This document shows, piece after piece, positions 26,677 through 37,700 of a stretch of DNA of 64,000 nucleotides. How positions within the stretch are numbered: position 1 is the stretch's first letter; each line of letters starts with the position of its first letter. The stretch comes from Saccharomycopsis malanga (Eukaryota > Ascomycota > Saccharomycetes > Ascoideales > Saccharomycopsidaceae). The position numbers were made by a program, and so were the translations under genes. Below the pieces are notes generated by a model, which searched no databases, was not told the origin of the DNA, and was given only the letters and a program-made list of their open reading frames with translations. The stretch is taken from the NCBI GenBank assembly GCA_004014935.1, contig CP025321.1, forward strand, positions 1,674,001 to 1,738,000, written 5' to 3'.

Positions 26677-28965
26677 ATGTCAGCAGACCAGTGTGGGGAA
26701 GAAGAGTACTGCAGTTCCATCAGTTTGGTCAGATTATGTTACCGTTATATCCAGTCGGAGAACATTGAAGGGTTGGCTCTTATTGCCAGACAGAAGGGGC
26801 TCCCGCCGTGTCTTCGGTATAGGATATGGCCGTTGCTTCTCAAGAAGCATCCGTTTGTGTTGAATCCGTATATAAATCCCAACTACGACGAGGACGACGA
26901 GGACGAGCAGGCTGACAAAGGCAGGCTGGGCGATTCGGGCCGAAAGACAAACTACAGTGAAAACGTAATTCCTATAAGGAAAATCCGTAGCGATATCAAG
27001 AAATACTTTAGAAAAAACCTTTATAGGACTGCTCATACTGAAGAATTGTCCAATGACAGCAACAAGCCTCCGGCTACCGACAATGACCCGTACCACCAGC
27101 TATCTCCAGTGGAGCGTAGAATTTTCAAAACGTTGGAGTATTCAATAGTCAAGTTTTTGAGGAAATGGGGCAGAATCTTCAAATATGAGTCTGGCTTGGC
27201 CTGGATTGCCTTGGGACTTGCTGAATGGTATCCACCTTTGTTCAACAACAAGCATTATGCCGATCAGAACGACAAGTATGTTCTTTTGGGCAAGGATACT
27301 TGTTTGGCCAAGTTTGAGAAAAAACACAAGGACAAGAAAATATGCTCTGTTTATACGTCTTCGGCCAGCTCCAAGGCTGCCTCCGAAACCGGTGTAAATG
27401 TAGCCAGTGCAACCAGCAACAGTAGCGCTAATCTAGACGACTCAGATACAAATTCTACCACGTCAACGTACGTGGCCGAAACCGAAAAGCTTTATTTCAA
27501 CGACTGCAATCTCAACGAGACCAGTTGTATCATAGATTTAGAAGCAGAGACCAATGTGTTGTACGACGGCTTTCTCCAGGATAACGAGGAGTATAACGAG
27601 TTCAACAAGGCAATGAAACGATTGGACGATTCTGTCCCGTTGAAATACAAGCTTTCTTTTCCCGAGATTTACGAACGGCTAGTTTTGATTGTTCTACATG
27701 CAAACGAACCTACAGAAGAGGAGTTGACCCAGTTTGAAAACTCGTTGTCTGGGCCAGCCAACACAAGTCCCCAACGTAAGAATCCCATTTCCGAGTCAGT
27801 GATATCGTTGCCAGTGAAAGGAGGGACTGTGGACGAAAGAATAGCTTTTTTTCTCCATTTGATGAGAAAAGAGCTTTCTGATTTGACGTCGTTTTTCAAA
27901 GAAGAGGGCATTTTGACTTCCACATACACTCTAAACAGCAGCGGCGACGAATGGTTGTTGTACTGGATCAAATGGTGCGGGGCCAAAGCGTTCAGCAAGT
28001 CCGATAGAGGACGACTCTGGGATTTGCTTCTTGGCTGGAGACCGTATCCGTTGACTTTTTCCAAAAAGAACATCAACATATCTGCTGTGCAAAGACAAGT
28101 CCAGGAAACAGACGACATGTTGATCAAACAATTGGGTCCTGATTTGTACTGGGATGCCGTGGCTTTGGACAAGGACGACAAGTTGGTGAAAACGTTGGAA
28201 CGTCTTTTGATAAATGAAGTCCGTCGCACTTGTGGAGCTCGCAAACAAGAGGAACATATGCACAGTTTGGCCCTTCCATGGCTTACTGACTTGCTGGTCA
28301 TCAAGGAAAAGATGTTTCCTTGTTCTATTATCAGTCCACACATTGAATATCTATTTGTCTACTTGTCTTTTTTGAAATCACAAGAAAACTTGCTTTTTGA
28401 GTTGGACCAAGCAGAGATCCATCAGGTGCTCAACAATGGGATCACAACGTCCAAGGCGTCCAGCAAGTTTGCAAAGAAAAAGGCGTCCAAAAAGTTGAAA
28501 AACCATCACAAATCGTACGTCACTTATGATAATAGCAATGAACAAGGCGAAAAAGCTTTAGGGTTGGACACCAATGTTGGCTCTGTATTGCCTCTGATAA
28601 CCTCTCCTGACACTCTTGACACAGTTCCCCCTAGTCCTTTTTTCTCTCCACAACCAAACCAGTTTACTGCTGATCATAAAGTGTATGGACAGCATTTGCC
28701 CTTTGCCTTGACAGCCGGTAATGTGAGTCAAAATGGACAGCTTGATAAATGTCCTGACGACCTAACAATGCCGTCTGGTTTGCATATTCTCAACAGTGAT
28801 AATAATAATGAAAAACCCGAGGATAAAAGAGACAAGATCTTGCCTTTGGTAATTGATAAAAACGACGACGATATGGAAGATATTATCAAAAGAAGTGCTA
28901 CGTTATGGAGACGTTGGCTACAAAGAGAACTAAAGCCCGAAAGCCCGAAAGCAAGCAATGAGTAG
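26677..28965 (+). CDS. OCA5: TBC-domain protein Oca5
   Basis: TBC (Rab-GAP-like) cytoplasmic protein. In yeast Oca5 works with the Oca1/Siw14 group of phosphatase-like proteins linked to inositol pyrophosphate signalling. Seen: GLPPCLRYRIWPLLLKKHPF and IRKIRSDIKKYFRKN at the N-terminal side, LEYSIVKFLRKWGRIFKYES, GLAWIALGLAEWYPPLF, and a later TBC half with WLLYWIKWCGAKAFSKSDRG and LWDLLLGWRPYP. A low-complexity insert separates the two halves. The ATG at 26677 follows a long leader with two upstream ATGs. Length is 762 residues, somewhat longer than the roughly 680 of S. cerevisiae. Whether the Arg-finger works is not clear by eye. Confidence 0.82.
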   Translation: MSADQCGEEEYCSSISLVRLCYRYIQSENIEGLALIARQKGLPPCLRYRIWPLLLKKHPFVLNPYINPNYDEDDEDEQADKGRLGDSGRKTNYSENVIPIRKIRSDIKKYFRKNLYRTAHTEELSNDSNKPPATDNDPYHQLSPVERRIFKTLEYSIVKFLRKWGRIFKYESGLAWIALGLAEWYPPLFNNKHYADQNDKYVLLGKDTCLAKFEKKHKDKKICSVYTSSASSKAASETGVNVASATSNSSANLDDSDTNSTTSTYVAETEKLYFNDCNLNETSCIIDLEAETNVLYDGFLQDNEEYNEFNKAMKRLDDSVPLKYKLSFPEIYERLVLIVLHANEPTEEELTQFENSLSGPANTSPQRKNPISESVISLPVKGGTVDERIAFFLHLMRKELSDLTSFFKEEGILTSTYTLNSSGDEWLLYWIKWCGAKAFSKSDRGRLWDLLLGWRPYPLTFSKKNINISAVQRQVQETDDMLIKQLGPDLYWDAVALDKDDKLVKTLERLLINEVRRTCGARKQEEHMHSLALPWLTDLLVIKEKMFPCSIISPHIEYLFVYLSFLKSQENLLFELDQAEIHQVLNNGITTSKASSKFAKKKASKKLKNHHKSYVTYDNSNEQGEKALGLDTNVGSVLPLITSPDTLDTVPPSPFFSPQPNQFTADHKVYGQHLPFALTAGNVSQNGQLDKCPDDLTMPSGLHILNSDNNNEKPEDKRDKILPLVIDKNDDDMEDIIKRSATLWRRWLQRELKPESPKASNE

Positions 28966-29209
28966 GTGTCTGACCTTTATTACTTTTTATTACCTTATGT
29001 ATCACTCTTTTTATGCTACTTTTTAATAACAACCTTTATTTAGACTTTGAAAACAAAGCAAAAACAAAAACAAAAAGAAGAGTAGCGTTTTGCTGTACCC
29101 AACTGTTTGTATGTAACGTGTCATGCTAAGTTCTACTCTATTAGGATGGATGCTAATCAATACTCTATTAAGATTTAACAGCCATAGTTCTTCTTTGAAC
29201 CAATTATGA

Positions 29210-29376
29210 TTTACAAGTTTCAAGCCCAGCACATATTAATTCCGTATATACGTGCTCTGTCTAAGGGGACTTGGTAAAACCCAACAATGTCCATCATAAT
29301 ATTCTCACCCGTGTTCCTGTTAGGTCTTGTTTTTCTCTTCTTCGAGAGCTCTGACCACTGAGCCAAATGACCAGTG
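29210..29376 (-). mobile_element. SINE copy, short form
   Basis: Minus strand: head with perfect D-arm (GCTCAGTGGTCAGAGC), CACGGGTGAG without B box, consensus body and 3' end TGTGCTGGGCTTGAAACTTG. It lies 3' of PRP19 in sense. Its 5' end is included in the duplication at 29363-29460. Confidence 0.88.
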
Positions 29377-29460
29377 ACATGGATTTATTATTCAAACAGT
29401 ATTTAGAATTGCCAAATGACCAGTGGCAAGAATTTATCATTCAAACAGTATTTAGAATTG
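29363..29460. repeat. 49-bp tandem duplication across a SINE 5' end
   Basis: CCAAATGACCAGTGACATGG at 29363 recurs diverged at 29412, followed in both by ATTCAAACAGTATTTAGAAT. It spans the SINE/flank junction, so it arose after the insertion. Confidence 0.8.
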
Positions 29461-29621
29461 CATTTTACAACCAACTAGTATGGTAAATCCAGATAATGTC
29501 CAGTATGACTTTTTTGACCCAACATGAGGCTGCACAATCACCTACAATGTCTCTACAAGCTGAAATTTATGCCAGGACATTTAGTAACTAAAATTAACAA
29601 ATGATGATAATATAACACAAA

Positions 29622-31418
29622 CTATTCAAAGTCAATGGCAAACTTACTCCATTTGCCATCGCTCTGCACAACGTAAAACGTTCTGTCAAAGGTCTTTTGC
29701 CAGAAAATGTTGACAATGTCAGTGCTTTTGTTAGCCAATTCTGATTGGAAAAATTCTTTGAACGATTCAGAGAGGCTCTGATCGCGCTCCCATTGTTTGG
29801 TTTTCTTCAAATATTTGAAAAACTCAACAGTATTGTCGGCAAACAAAATGGTGAGGATCTGGGAGAATTTGTCAATGGCAATTTTTCTGATGATTTTGTT
29901 AGAGTTGATGGTAGTGGAGATTTGCCCTTTTCTAAGGTCCCAAATATTGATTTTGGAAGCATGGGCTTTGAAAGATGTGAGAGTAGAAAGAAGCCAGTAG
30001 CCGTTATTAGCATAAACCAAGTTGTTGATGACAGAATCGTCTTTTGTTGGATCGCTTTCTGATTCTTGGAATGTGGTTAGTTTGTCGCCTGTCTTGAGAT
30101 CATAGATTAGAATCAAGCCATTAGTGGTCCCTATAGCTAAGAGACTGCCATCCATATGGAGATCTGCAGTGCTGTACTCGAAATTGGCACTGGCATCCAA
30201 AGTGGAGACAAATAATGTCTTGTTGCCGTGGCAGTCTACAAGGGCCCAAATGCCGTTGCTATAAACTCGTACTAGATAGCTGTTCAACGAAGGATGGGAT
30301 AGAAGACTCACTATGGAAGCCACTGATTCCTGAGCAGGAAGCTCTATCAATCTTGCTTTTCCAACAGTACCCACTTCCTTCTTTGACAAGTCAGTGTCGA
30401 TAACATAAGCAGATCCGTCATCAAACCCAATCAAAGGTTTGAAGTTTGGGTTGGAAATATCGCTGATATTGATAAAGTTGAGACATACAAGACCTGTATT
30501 TTTCTTGAAATCACTAATCTTGAACTTGTTGATGAGCGAATTCATGGAAAGATTAAGCACAAATATGTGCACCTTGTTGCTCAACAAAAGTAACTCGTTA
30601 TTGAATATGACTGAAGATTGTATCAATCGGTTGCTCACAGGCACCAGAAGATTGTCAAACGTCGTAAATGGAAACAACGTCTTGACATGTAAATGATGGC
30701 GTGCTGTATTAAGCAGAGATTTGTTTTCTTTCAATTGTTTCTGATGAATTGTGTTCAAAAACTTGTCAGCCTCTTTTATTGGTTGAAGCAAATCGATTTC
30801 TTCTAGCTGTTCATCAATTTCCATTGCTTCAGGCTCTTTTAAATTGATAGAATCTTGCTCCAATTCTGGTTTTAATTGGTTATCAATTTTATTCATTGCT
30901 TTTTGATTATCATTTTTACTAAATATTTCTTGATTATCAATTTTGCTACTTACTTCTTGATTATCAAGTTTACTTATTACGTCTTGATTACCAATTTTAT
31001 TCACTGATATCAAGGTTTCGTTCAATTTTCTCACAGCCTCATCACGTTCTTTAGAAAGCCTTGAAATAACTCTGATGCTAGCATCATAATGATAAACAGA
31101 ATTGGCCAAATCTTTCTGCAACAGATTAATTTTCTTTTTCAATTCAAAATTTTCCAAAACTATTGCATCCCACTCGTTTTGAAATATTGTTAAAAGCGAT
31201 GGAATAGAATTAAAACGCGGTGGTGTTGTCAGTGCAACTTGTTTATTATCCATAGTCTTGACAGGAATCACTTCATCCGTTGAAAGTGGCTCATTCGACA
31301 CCGGGTCTTTGCCATGTTTGGCCAAATAGGTCTCCAAAACCTTACGGTCAAACACCATGTTACTCTTCGGAGATAACACCGGATCGTTGGTTAGTTCTCC
31401 AGTAATTGTACACTGCAT
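29622..31418 (-). CDS. PRP19: Pre-mRNA processing factor Prp19 (U-box E3 ligase)
   Basis: Core of the NineTeen Complex that stabilises the activated spliceosome. The U-box is at the very N-terminus (MQCTITGELTNDPVLSPKSN, VFDRKVLETYL, HGKDPVSNEPLS), followed by TPPRFNSIPSLLTIFQNEWD and the tetramerising coiled coil (about 83-135). The C-terminal half is the WD40 propeller (LAIGTTNGLILIYDLKTGDK, KINIWDLRKGQI). Residues 144-181 hold four copies of a nine-residue repeat of the type NQEVSSKID between coiled coil and propeller. Start is the first ATG; 598 residues. Divergent from VPS13. Confidence 0.95.
   Translation of the reverse strand: MQCTITGELTNDPVLSPKSNMVFDRKVLETYLAKHGKDPVSNEPLSTDEVIPVKTMDNKQVALTTPPRFNSIPSLLTIFQNEWDAIVLENFELKKKINLLQKDLANSVYHYDASIRVISRLSKERDEAVRKLNETLISVNKIGNQDVISKLDNQEVSSKIDNQEIFSKNDNQKAMNKIDNQLKPELEQDSINLKEPEAMEIDEQLEEIDLLQPIKEADKFLNTIHQKQLKENKSLLNTARHHLHVKTLFPFTTFDNLLVPVSNRLIQSSVIFNNELLLLSNKVHIFVLNLSMNSLINKFKISDFKKNTGLVCLNFINISDISNPNFKPLIGFDDGSAYVIDTDLSKKEVGTVGKARLIELPAQESVASIVSLLSHPSLNSYLVRVYSNGIWALVDCHGNKTLFVSTLDASANFEYSTADLHMDGSLLAIGTTNGLILIYDLKTGDKLTTFQESESDPTKDDSVINNLVYANNGYWLLSTLTSFKAHASKINIWDLRKGQISTTINSNKIIRKIAIDKFSQILTILFADNTVEFFKYLKKTKQWERDQSLSESFKEFFQSELANKSTDIVNIFWQKTFDRTFYVVQSDGKWSKFAIDFE
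30876..30989 (-). repeat. 27-bp coding repeat in PRP19
   Basis: Four in-frame 27-bp units encode NQ(D/E)V(I/S)SK(L/I)D-like nonapeptides in the linker between coiled coil and WD40 domain. Confidence 0.85.
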
Positions 31419-31780
31419 GCTCCACTTCCCACTCTTTGATATTTATTTTGTCCGGTTCTTTAATACAAGAAAAAAAAACTATAATTAAATGTGACTTTTT
31501 CAAAAAGATAGGGGGGCTGTTTTAAGCCTTATATCAACTCTCTTAGCTCAATCGAGCTAAAGTCCTCGTAATGCCTTACGCATTTTTTTTTCATGTTAGG
31601 AACTCTCCTATCACATGGCTCGGCTCCAGGACTTTAAATATTTCAACACCCAAACACCATATAGCCGGTTATGAGCGCCGACCAGCAACAAGATATAAGT
31701 GTTACTAAGTAAATAATGTATGAATGAACTAATTAAGCGCCAATAGAGAAAACAGTGGTAGTTTGCCACCGTTAATATTG

Positions 31781-31798
31781 ATGAGATCAAAATGTTAG
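31781..31798 (+). promoter_or_regulatory. Short upstream ORF overlapping the VPS13 start
   Basis: ATGAGATCAAAATGTTAG encodes MRSKC and ends six bases past the VPS13 ATG at 31792. If transcripts begin upstream of it, it should reduce VPS13 initiation. The transcript start is unknown. Confidence 0.4.
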
Positions 31799-34700
31799 AA
31801 TCATTGGTGGCAGGATTGCTTAACAGGACATTGGTAAGCAGTATTATAAGTTACAAATTGAGAAGTTGGGTGATTGACTGACAGTTTAGGGCAATTATGT
31901 TGAAAACTTTGATCCCAAACAATTGAATATAGGAATATGGTCAGGAGATGTGACTTTAAAGAACCTTAAGCTCAAGAAGGAGTCATTGGACAAGTTGGAG
32001 CTTCCAATTGATGTGCAGTATGGCTTTTTGGGCCAGTTAACAATGCAAATTCCATGGTCCAACTTGCGCGGCAAGCCTGTAAAGATCATAATTGAAGATG
32101 CCTATTTGTTGGCCACTCCAATGCGAATAGAAGAATACGACGAGGATAAGATGCAACAGCGCGAGTTGGCACTTAAGCGCCAGCGGTTGCAAGACCTTGA
32201 TCTTGTAGAGGAGAACAAATCAAAGCTTGCTGAAGAGCACGTTGATGAGACTCAGTCAAAAAAACAGGAGAGTTTCACCGAAAGTTTGTTGACAAAGATA
32301 GTCGACAACCTACAGGTGACTATTAAGAACATCCACATACGTTACGAAGACGATTCTGTGTTCACAGCATCTCCTTACGCCGTAGGAATCACTTTACACG
32401 AACTTTCAGCTGTTTCTACTGACCAGTCGTGGGTTGCGAGCGCTGTGTCCCTTACTAGTAGCCAGGCCCGTAAGTTGGTTACGCTTCGGTCGCTCAGTAG
32501 TTATTTCAACAGTCATTCGGTGTCTTTATTATCGCTTGATGAGCCCCAGCTTTTAGCCCGGTTTCGCGAGCTCATTGCAAAAGAGGACGCGGCCAACCAG
32601 ACTGTGTTTGAAAATCACCATTTTGTTCTTGAGCCGGTTACCGGCAGCGGCAAAATCACCATTAATAAACTTGGCACCACCGAGACCGATCCTCACGTGT
32701 TGGCAGAGCTTTTCTTTAAAGAGTTTGCCGTCACCTTGGACTCTGATCAGTATCGTGACATTCTAACCACTGCTTCCAACTACCGGTTCTATGCCAAGAC
32801 CCTCAAGTTTAGAAAATACCGACCAACTGCGACTCCGGCAGAAAACCCTCGCGAATGGTTTCGGTATGCGGCAACTGCTGTTAGAAGCGAGATCCACGAC
32901 AGAAATTACCGCTGGTCATGGGCCTATTTGAAAAAACGACGCGACGAACGACGTGCCTACATCAAACATTTCCAGAACCGGTTGCGTGACGAACGCCGAC
33001 ACGCTGTTCCTAATGCCGAAACCGCCAGACTTCTTCAAGAGTTGGAGGACACACTCAGTTACGAAGATGTTAAATTCTATCGGTCGCTAGCACGGACTCA
33101 GTTCCGCAAGGAACAGTTGCAAACTCCGAAAACCACCGTCGCTAACACCGAGAAACCGGCTAAGCCTGCGGCAAACAGGGGATGGTTCGGTTGGTGGAAC
33201 GGCTCTCCTGATACCGAGACCGAGTCGGAATCAACCGAGGCATTGGTGATGACAGAGGAACAAAAGAAGGAGTTTTTCGATGCTATTGAGTACGATGAGC
33301 ACAGGGCACTTGCCGAGGCCGTGGACGTGCCTAAAGACCGAGCCAAACTCAAATTGTTTGCTTCTTTGGAACGGGGCGCGTTTCGCATTCGAAACAAGAA
33401 CACATGTCTTGCGGAGGCCGTCTGGGCTGGTTGCAACTTTGAATTGTTTGAACGGCCAAACTCGGTGCTTAGCAGGTTCACGTTGCAAGAATTTCGGGTT
33501 GAGGATAGCGATGACAGCTCGTCATTATATAAGCATATTGTGAGCATCAAGCCGATGCCGCAGAGTCTTGACGGCGCTGAGGTGGCTTCATCCACTAGAG
33601 ACGACCCAGACCCATTTTTCCAAGTGTCATTTGAATCCAACCCGCTCGATGAGAGTGCGGATTCCAAGTTGATGGCCAAGCTTAAGAGTATGACCATTTT
33701 TTATCACGCACGGTTTGTTGAGAAAATTGTCAAGTTTTTCACACCTCCAAAACAACATCAGGATACTATCAGTGCGCTTATGAACGCTGCGGAAGCCACG
33801 GTGGAGGGTCTTACGGCGCAAACGAAGCTTGGTCTTCGGTATGCATTGGAGGAGCATAAGACTGTAAATGCACAGCTTGATTTGCAGGCGCCGTTAATAA
33901 TCTTGCCACTTGATCCTGATGACGGCGACGCTCCCTGTGGCATTATTGACGCAGGTCATATTAGTGTTATGAGCGATCTCATTGATAAAAACACGGCCTC
34001 AGAGTTAAAGCAAAAGTCACCCACAGAGTTTAGCGATGGGGACTGGTCTCGGTTGAATGAACTCATGTATGATAAGTTTAATCTCCGGCTCCATGACGCA
34101 CAACTCTTGATTGGTCCTACAATCAAGTCCACTATAGAACAGTTGCATGCCGGCGGCAACAGCGCACTAATTTTGAAAGATTTCGATACCAATTTCCTTG
34201 TCCAGGTGTCCATTCTTCCGCAAGCGCACAACTTGGCTAAATTCAAAGTTACTGGCGATGTTCCGTCTATCAAGGCAAAGATGTCAGACTACCAGTACAA
34301 GGTGATTCTTGCGCTTGCACTGGCGTTGGTACCGGAGTTTTCTGATATTGGTTATGTGGACGAGGACTCGGAGTATTTAGATGACGTGTTGAGTGTTTTC
34401 CAAGGCGATAATGAGTTTACAGATGCGCTTTCGTATATTGAGGATAGCGAGGATGATAATGATGACGACGACGACGCCAATGAGAACAATGAAGGAGGCA
34501 ATGATAATGAAGTAGAAAAGCCAGTTTCGAGAAGAGATGATCATCAGAATCAATTTGAGTTCAATTTCAAAGTTGGGGAGTTCAATCTCACATTGTTGAA
34601 ATGTGTTGAGTCGCCTTTTTCCACACCAGAAGCAATGGTGGATTTGGTGTGTGACAATTTTAAATTGGACTTTGCTAAGACCGTGACTGACATGCAGGTG

Positions 34701-37700
34701 GATTTGGTCTTGTCGGATGTAAATCTTGTAGACCGATTAGCGAAAAACGGCCCGGAGGAGCACGGAAAAATATTGTCATCCAACAATTTCACACAACGCG
34801 ACATTGAGCAAGGCCGTAAAGAGGATTTAGTGCGCGTCAAGTACACGCGATCGCAGCGGATAGTGGACGTGAACGGGGAAGAAATTGAGCTTTATGACCA
34901 GGCTGTGAAATTAGATGTTGCGGCAGTGAAAGCAATGGTGAACCGGAAGAATTTGCTCACAATATATACGTATGTGATGACGACATTTACCGGACAGAGT
35001 CCTGAAACGACTCGGGCGGATGTTCTTCGGCACAATAGTGAAGAGAATAACGAAAGTGCCCCGCAGAAGATCAGTGTGACGGTGGGACTAGAGCGTATTA
35101 TCGTAGTGTTGCTTGACGAACATGTCGAATTGGCAACGTTACAGCTTAGTACAGGAGATGTTCGTGTGTTGCTATTGCCAGAGAAAATGCGGGTGCACTT
35201 TAGACTAGGTGCGTTGACATTACATGATGAGATAAACGAGGGTTCGCCGCGGGACTCGATCACCCGCAGACTTGTGAGCATCGAGGGTGATGACGTGGCA
35301 GAGGTCACATACGAAACGTTTGACGCGACCACCAATACGAATTTGTACAACAGCAAAGTGCAGTTCAAAAGTGGGTCCATGCGGGTCAATTTGATTGAGG
35401 AACCGTTCAAAAAGATCTTTGGTTACGTGATGACGTTTGCAAAGATGAAAGGATTGTTTGATAATGCCCGAGATTCCAATTATCATCATGTGATGGTCAC
35501 AAATGATAGGGAAGATACCAACCGGATGGCTTATGATATACTTGTGCGAACCCCGATTATTGTGTTTCCAAAACTAGGTGATGCTGCGCATTATGACACT
35601 CTCACGGCATATTTAGGCGAGTTCAAGGCGTCCAACAGCTTTGCGCCAAGTTCCACGACAATTGATGCGAGTCTCACGTCTACGCAGCTTGTTTCTGAGT
35701 TGTTTTTCAATAACAGCAAGCAGTTTCTCAAAATCATTGATGGTATTGATATGACGTTCCAAGCGCAGGTCGATTTGGACGGAAAACTGGCCATTCAGGG
35801 GACAATGTCGGACACGGAGATGATGTTGACAGAGTATCAGTTGCAGTATTTGATGCATTTGGTGCAGACGGTGCCAGGAGTGTTTCAGTATGACGAGGAG
35901 CGTGACATGTTGCGGCAAGTAGAACAAGAAGATGCTGTTCGGGCTTCAATGACCGTGTTGCCTGTGCAGGTTTCCCCGGAACAGCTGACAGACCAACTGT
36001 TGGAACAGTCAGGGCTCACCGAGACCGAAATAACCCAGAAACCTTCGCAAGAGGTTGCCAATGACATGTTAAAAGTGGACTTCAAGTTCAATGTGGGAAG
36101 ACTTGCATTGTCCATTTACAATGAGACCAGCGACGTGTGCAATGTTGTCGAGTTGAAAGACAAGCGCCTTTCGAGGTTTTCGTTGAACGGTATCGAGATG
36201 GACTTGAAATTGAAACAGTCTTCTCATTACGTTTCCAATATATTGGTGCGGTCGTTTACTGTGGAAGATATCAGAGTTGACAAAGACAACTTGTTCACCG
36301 AGATTATTCCGACTGTTACTCATGATAATTATCAGTTTTCGTGCAAAATATACTCTGAGGGCTCGCTGGAAAACAAGCGGCTCACGCTCATGTTGACCGT
36401 GGACAGTCCTAAAATGATCCTTGCGTTGGATTATTTGTTTGCCCTCAAGGACTACGTGTTCAAAGGGCTTGGGTTGGACAGCAAACCAGAACTTCCAGGA
36501 GAAGAGTCGCAAGATGAAGAGACCACCACTTCCGATTGCGAAACCGCCGCGTCTACAGAAACTAACAGCGTCGGACTCTCGTATACAATCAATGTGACGG
36601 ACTTTTCGCTTATTCTCTTATCAGATCCGACGTCTCGGGCCTCAGAGGCTATTGTGCTCAAGCTTGAGCAGCTCTTGGTGTCAAGCCAAGACTCCACCAC
36701 ATTGATGGCCAACAACGTTGGTCTGTTCTTGTGCAAAATGGATGATTTCGAGGGCAGTCGGCTACGTATAATTGATGATTTCTCCGCGTCTTTTGCGTAT
36801 GACGCCCACAATTCAACGGCAACCAAGCTTTTGAGTACCGCACAGATCTCTATAGAACCGTTGTTGCTCCGACTTTCATTGAGCGACATCCGACTTGCAT
36901 TGAACATTATAAACAAAGCTTATGAGCTTGCCGGGATATCCCCCAATACACCGGAGACCGACGATAACAACCAAGGATACACTGTGTTTACCAAAGAATT
37001 TCGGAAAAAGTTGTCCAAAAGCTTTTACGCGTCCTCTATAACGTCAGAAGCGGCGAAATCTTCTGTCAAACAAATCCAAACTGCGGTCGTTAAAGCCGAA
37101 GCAATGTCGGCCGACTTCGCCGGTTTAAGGCTCGTTGTCCTCGGCGACGTCCATGAATTACCAGTGGTGGACATGAATGTGAAACCGTTCACTATACAGG
37201 CGGAAAACTGGTCAACAAATCTCGACATGAACACACAGATCGAATCATATGTCAACATTTTCAATTATGCGCGATCCTCATGGGAACCGCTTGTTGATCC
37301 GTGGAAATTCGGCGTCCACGTCACCAATGAGGACGGAACTATGAATGTTGATGTGATATCACGGGAAACTGCAGAAGTCACGCTTTCTGCACGTAGCATC
37401 ACGCTTTTATCGCAGATGTACTCGCTTGTATCACTGGATATCAGCGTTGCGCCCCGCGGCGCAAATACTCCATACACCATACTCAACCAGACCGGTTACG
37501 ACATCCGTGTATGGATCGATGCCGAAGGCACCGAGGGATCCCGCGACAACGAAACGGTTATCCGGCAAAACCAGCAGATACCATGGCAATTCGAGGACTG
37601 GACCGAAATCAGAGAAAAGCTCGACGTAGACAGCAACAAAGGAAGCATTGCAGTGGAGTTGGTCGGCTCCCCGTACAAAGTGGTCGAGGGCATCTCGCTT

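Noticed and set aside
31543-31560. TTAGCTC-AATC-GAGCTAA inverted repeat in the PRP19/VPS13 promoter
   Set aside because: Only 7-bp arms; too short to stand out from chance without conservation data.
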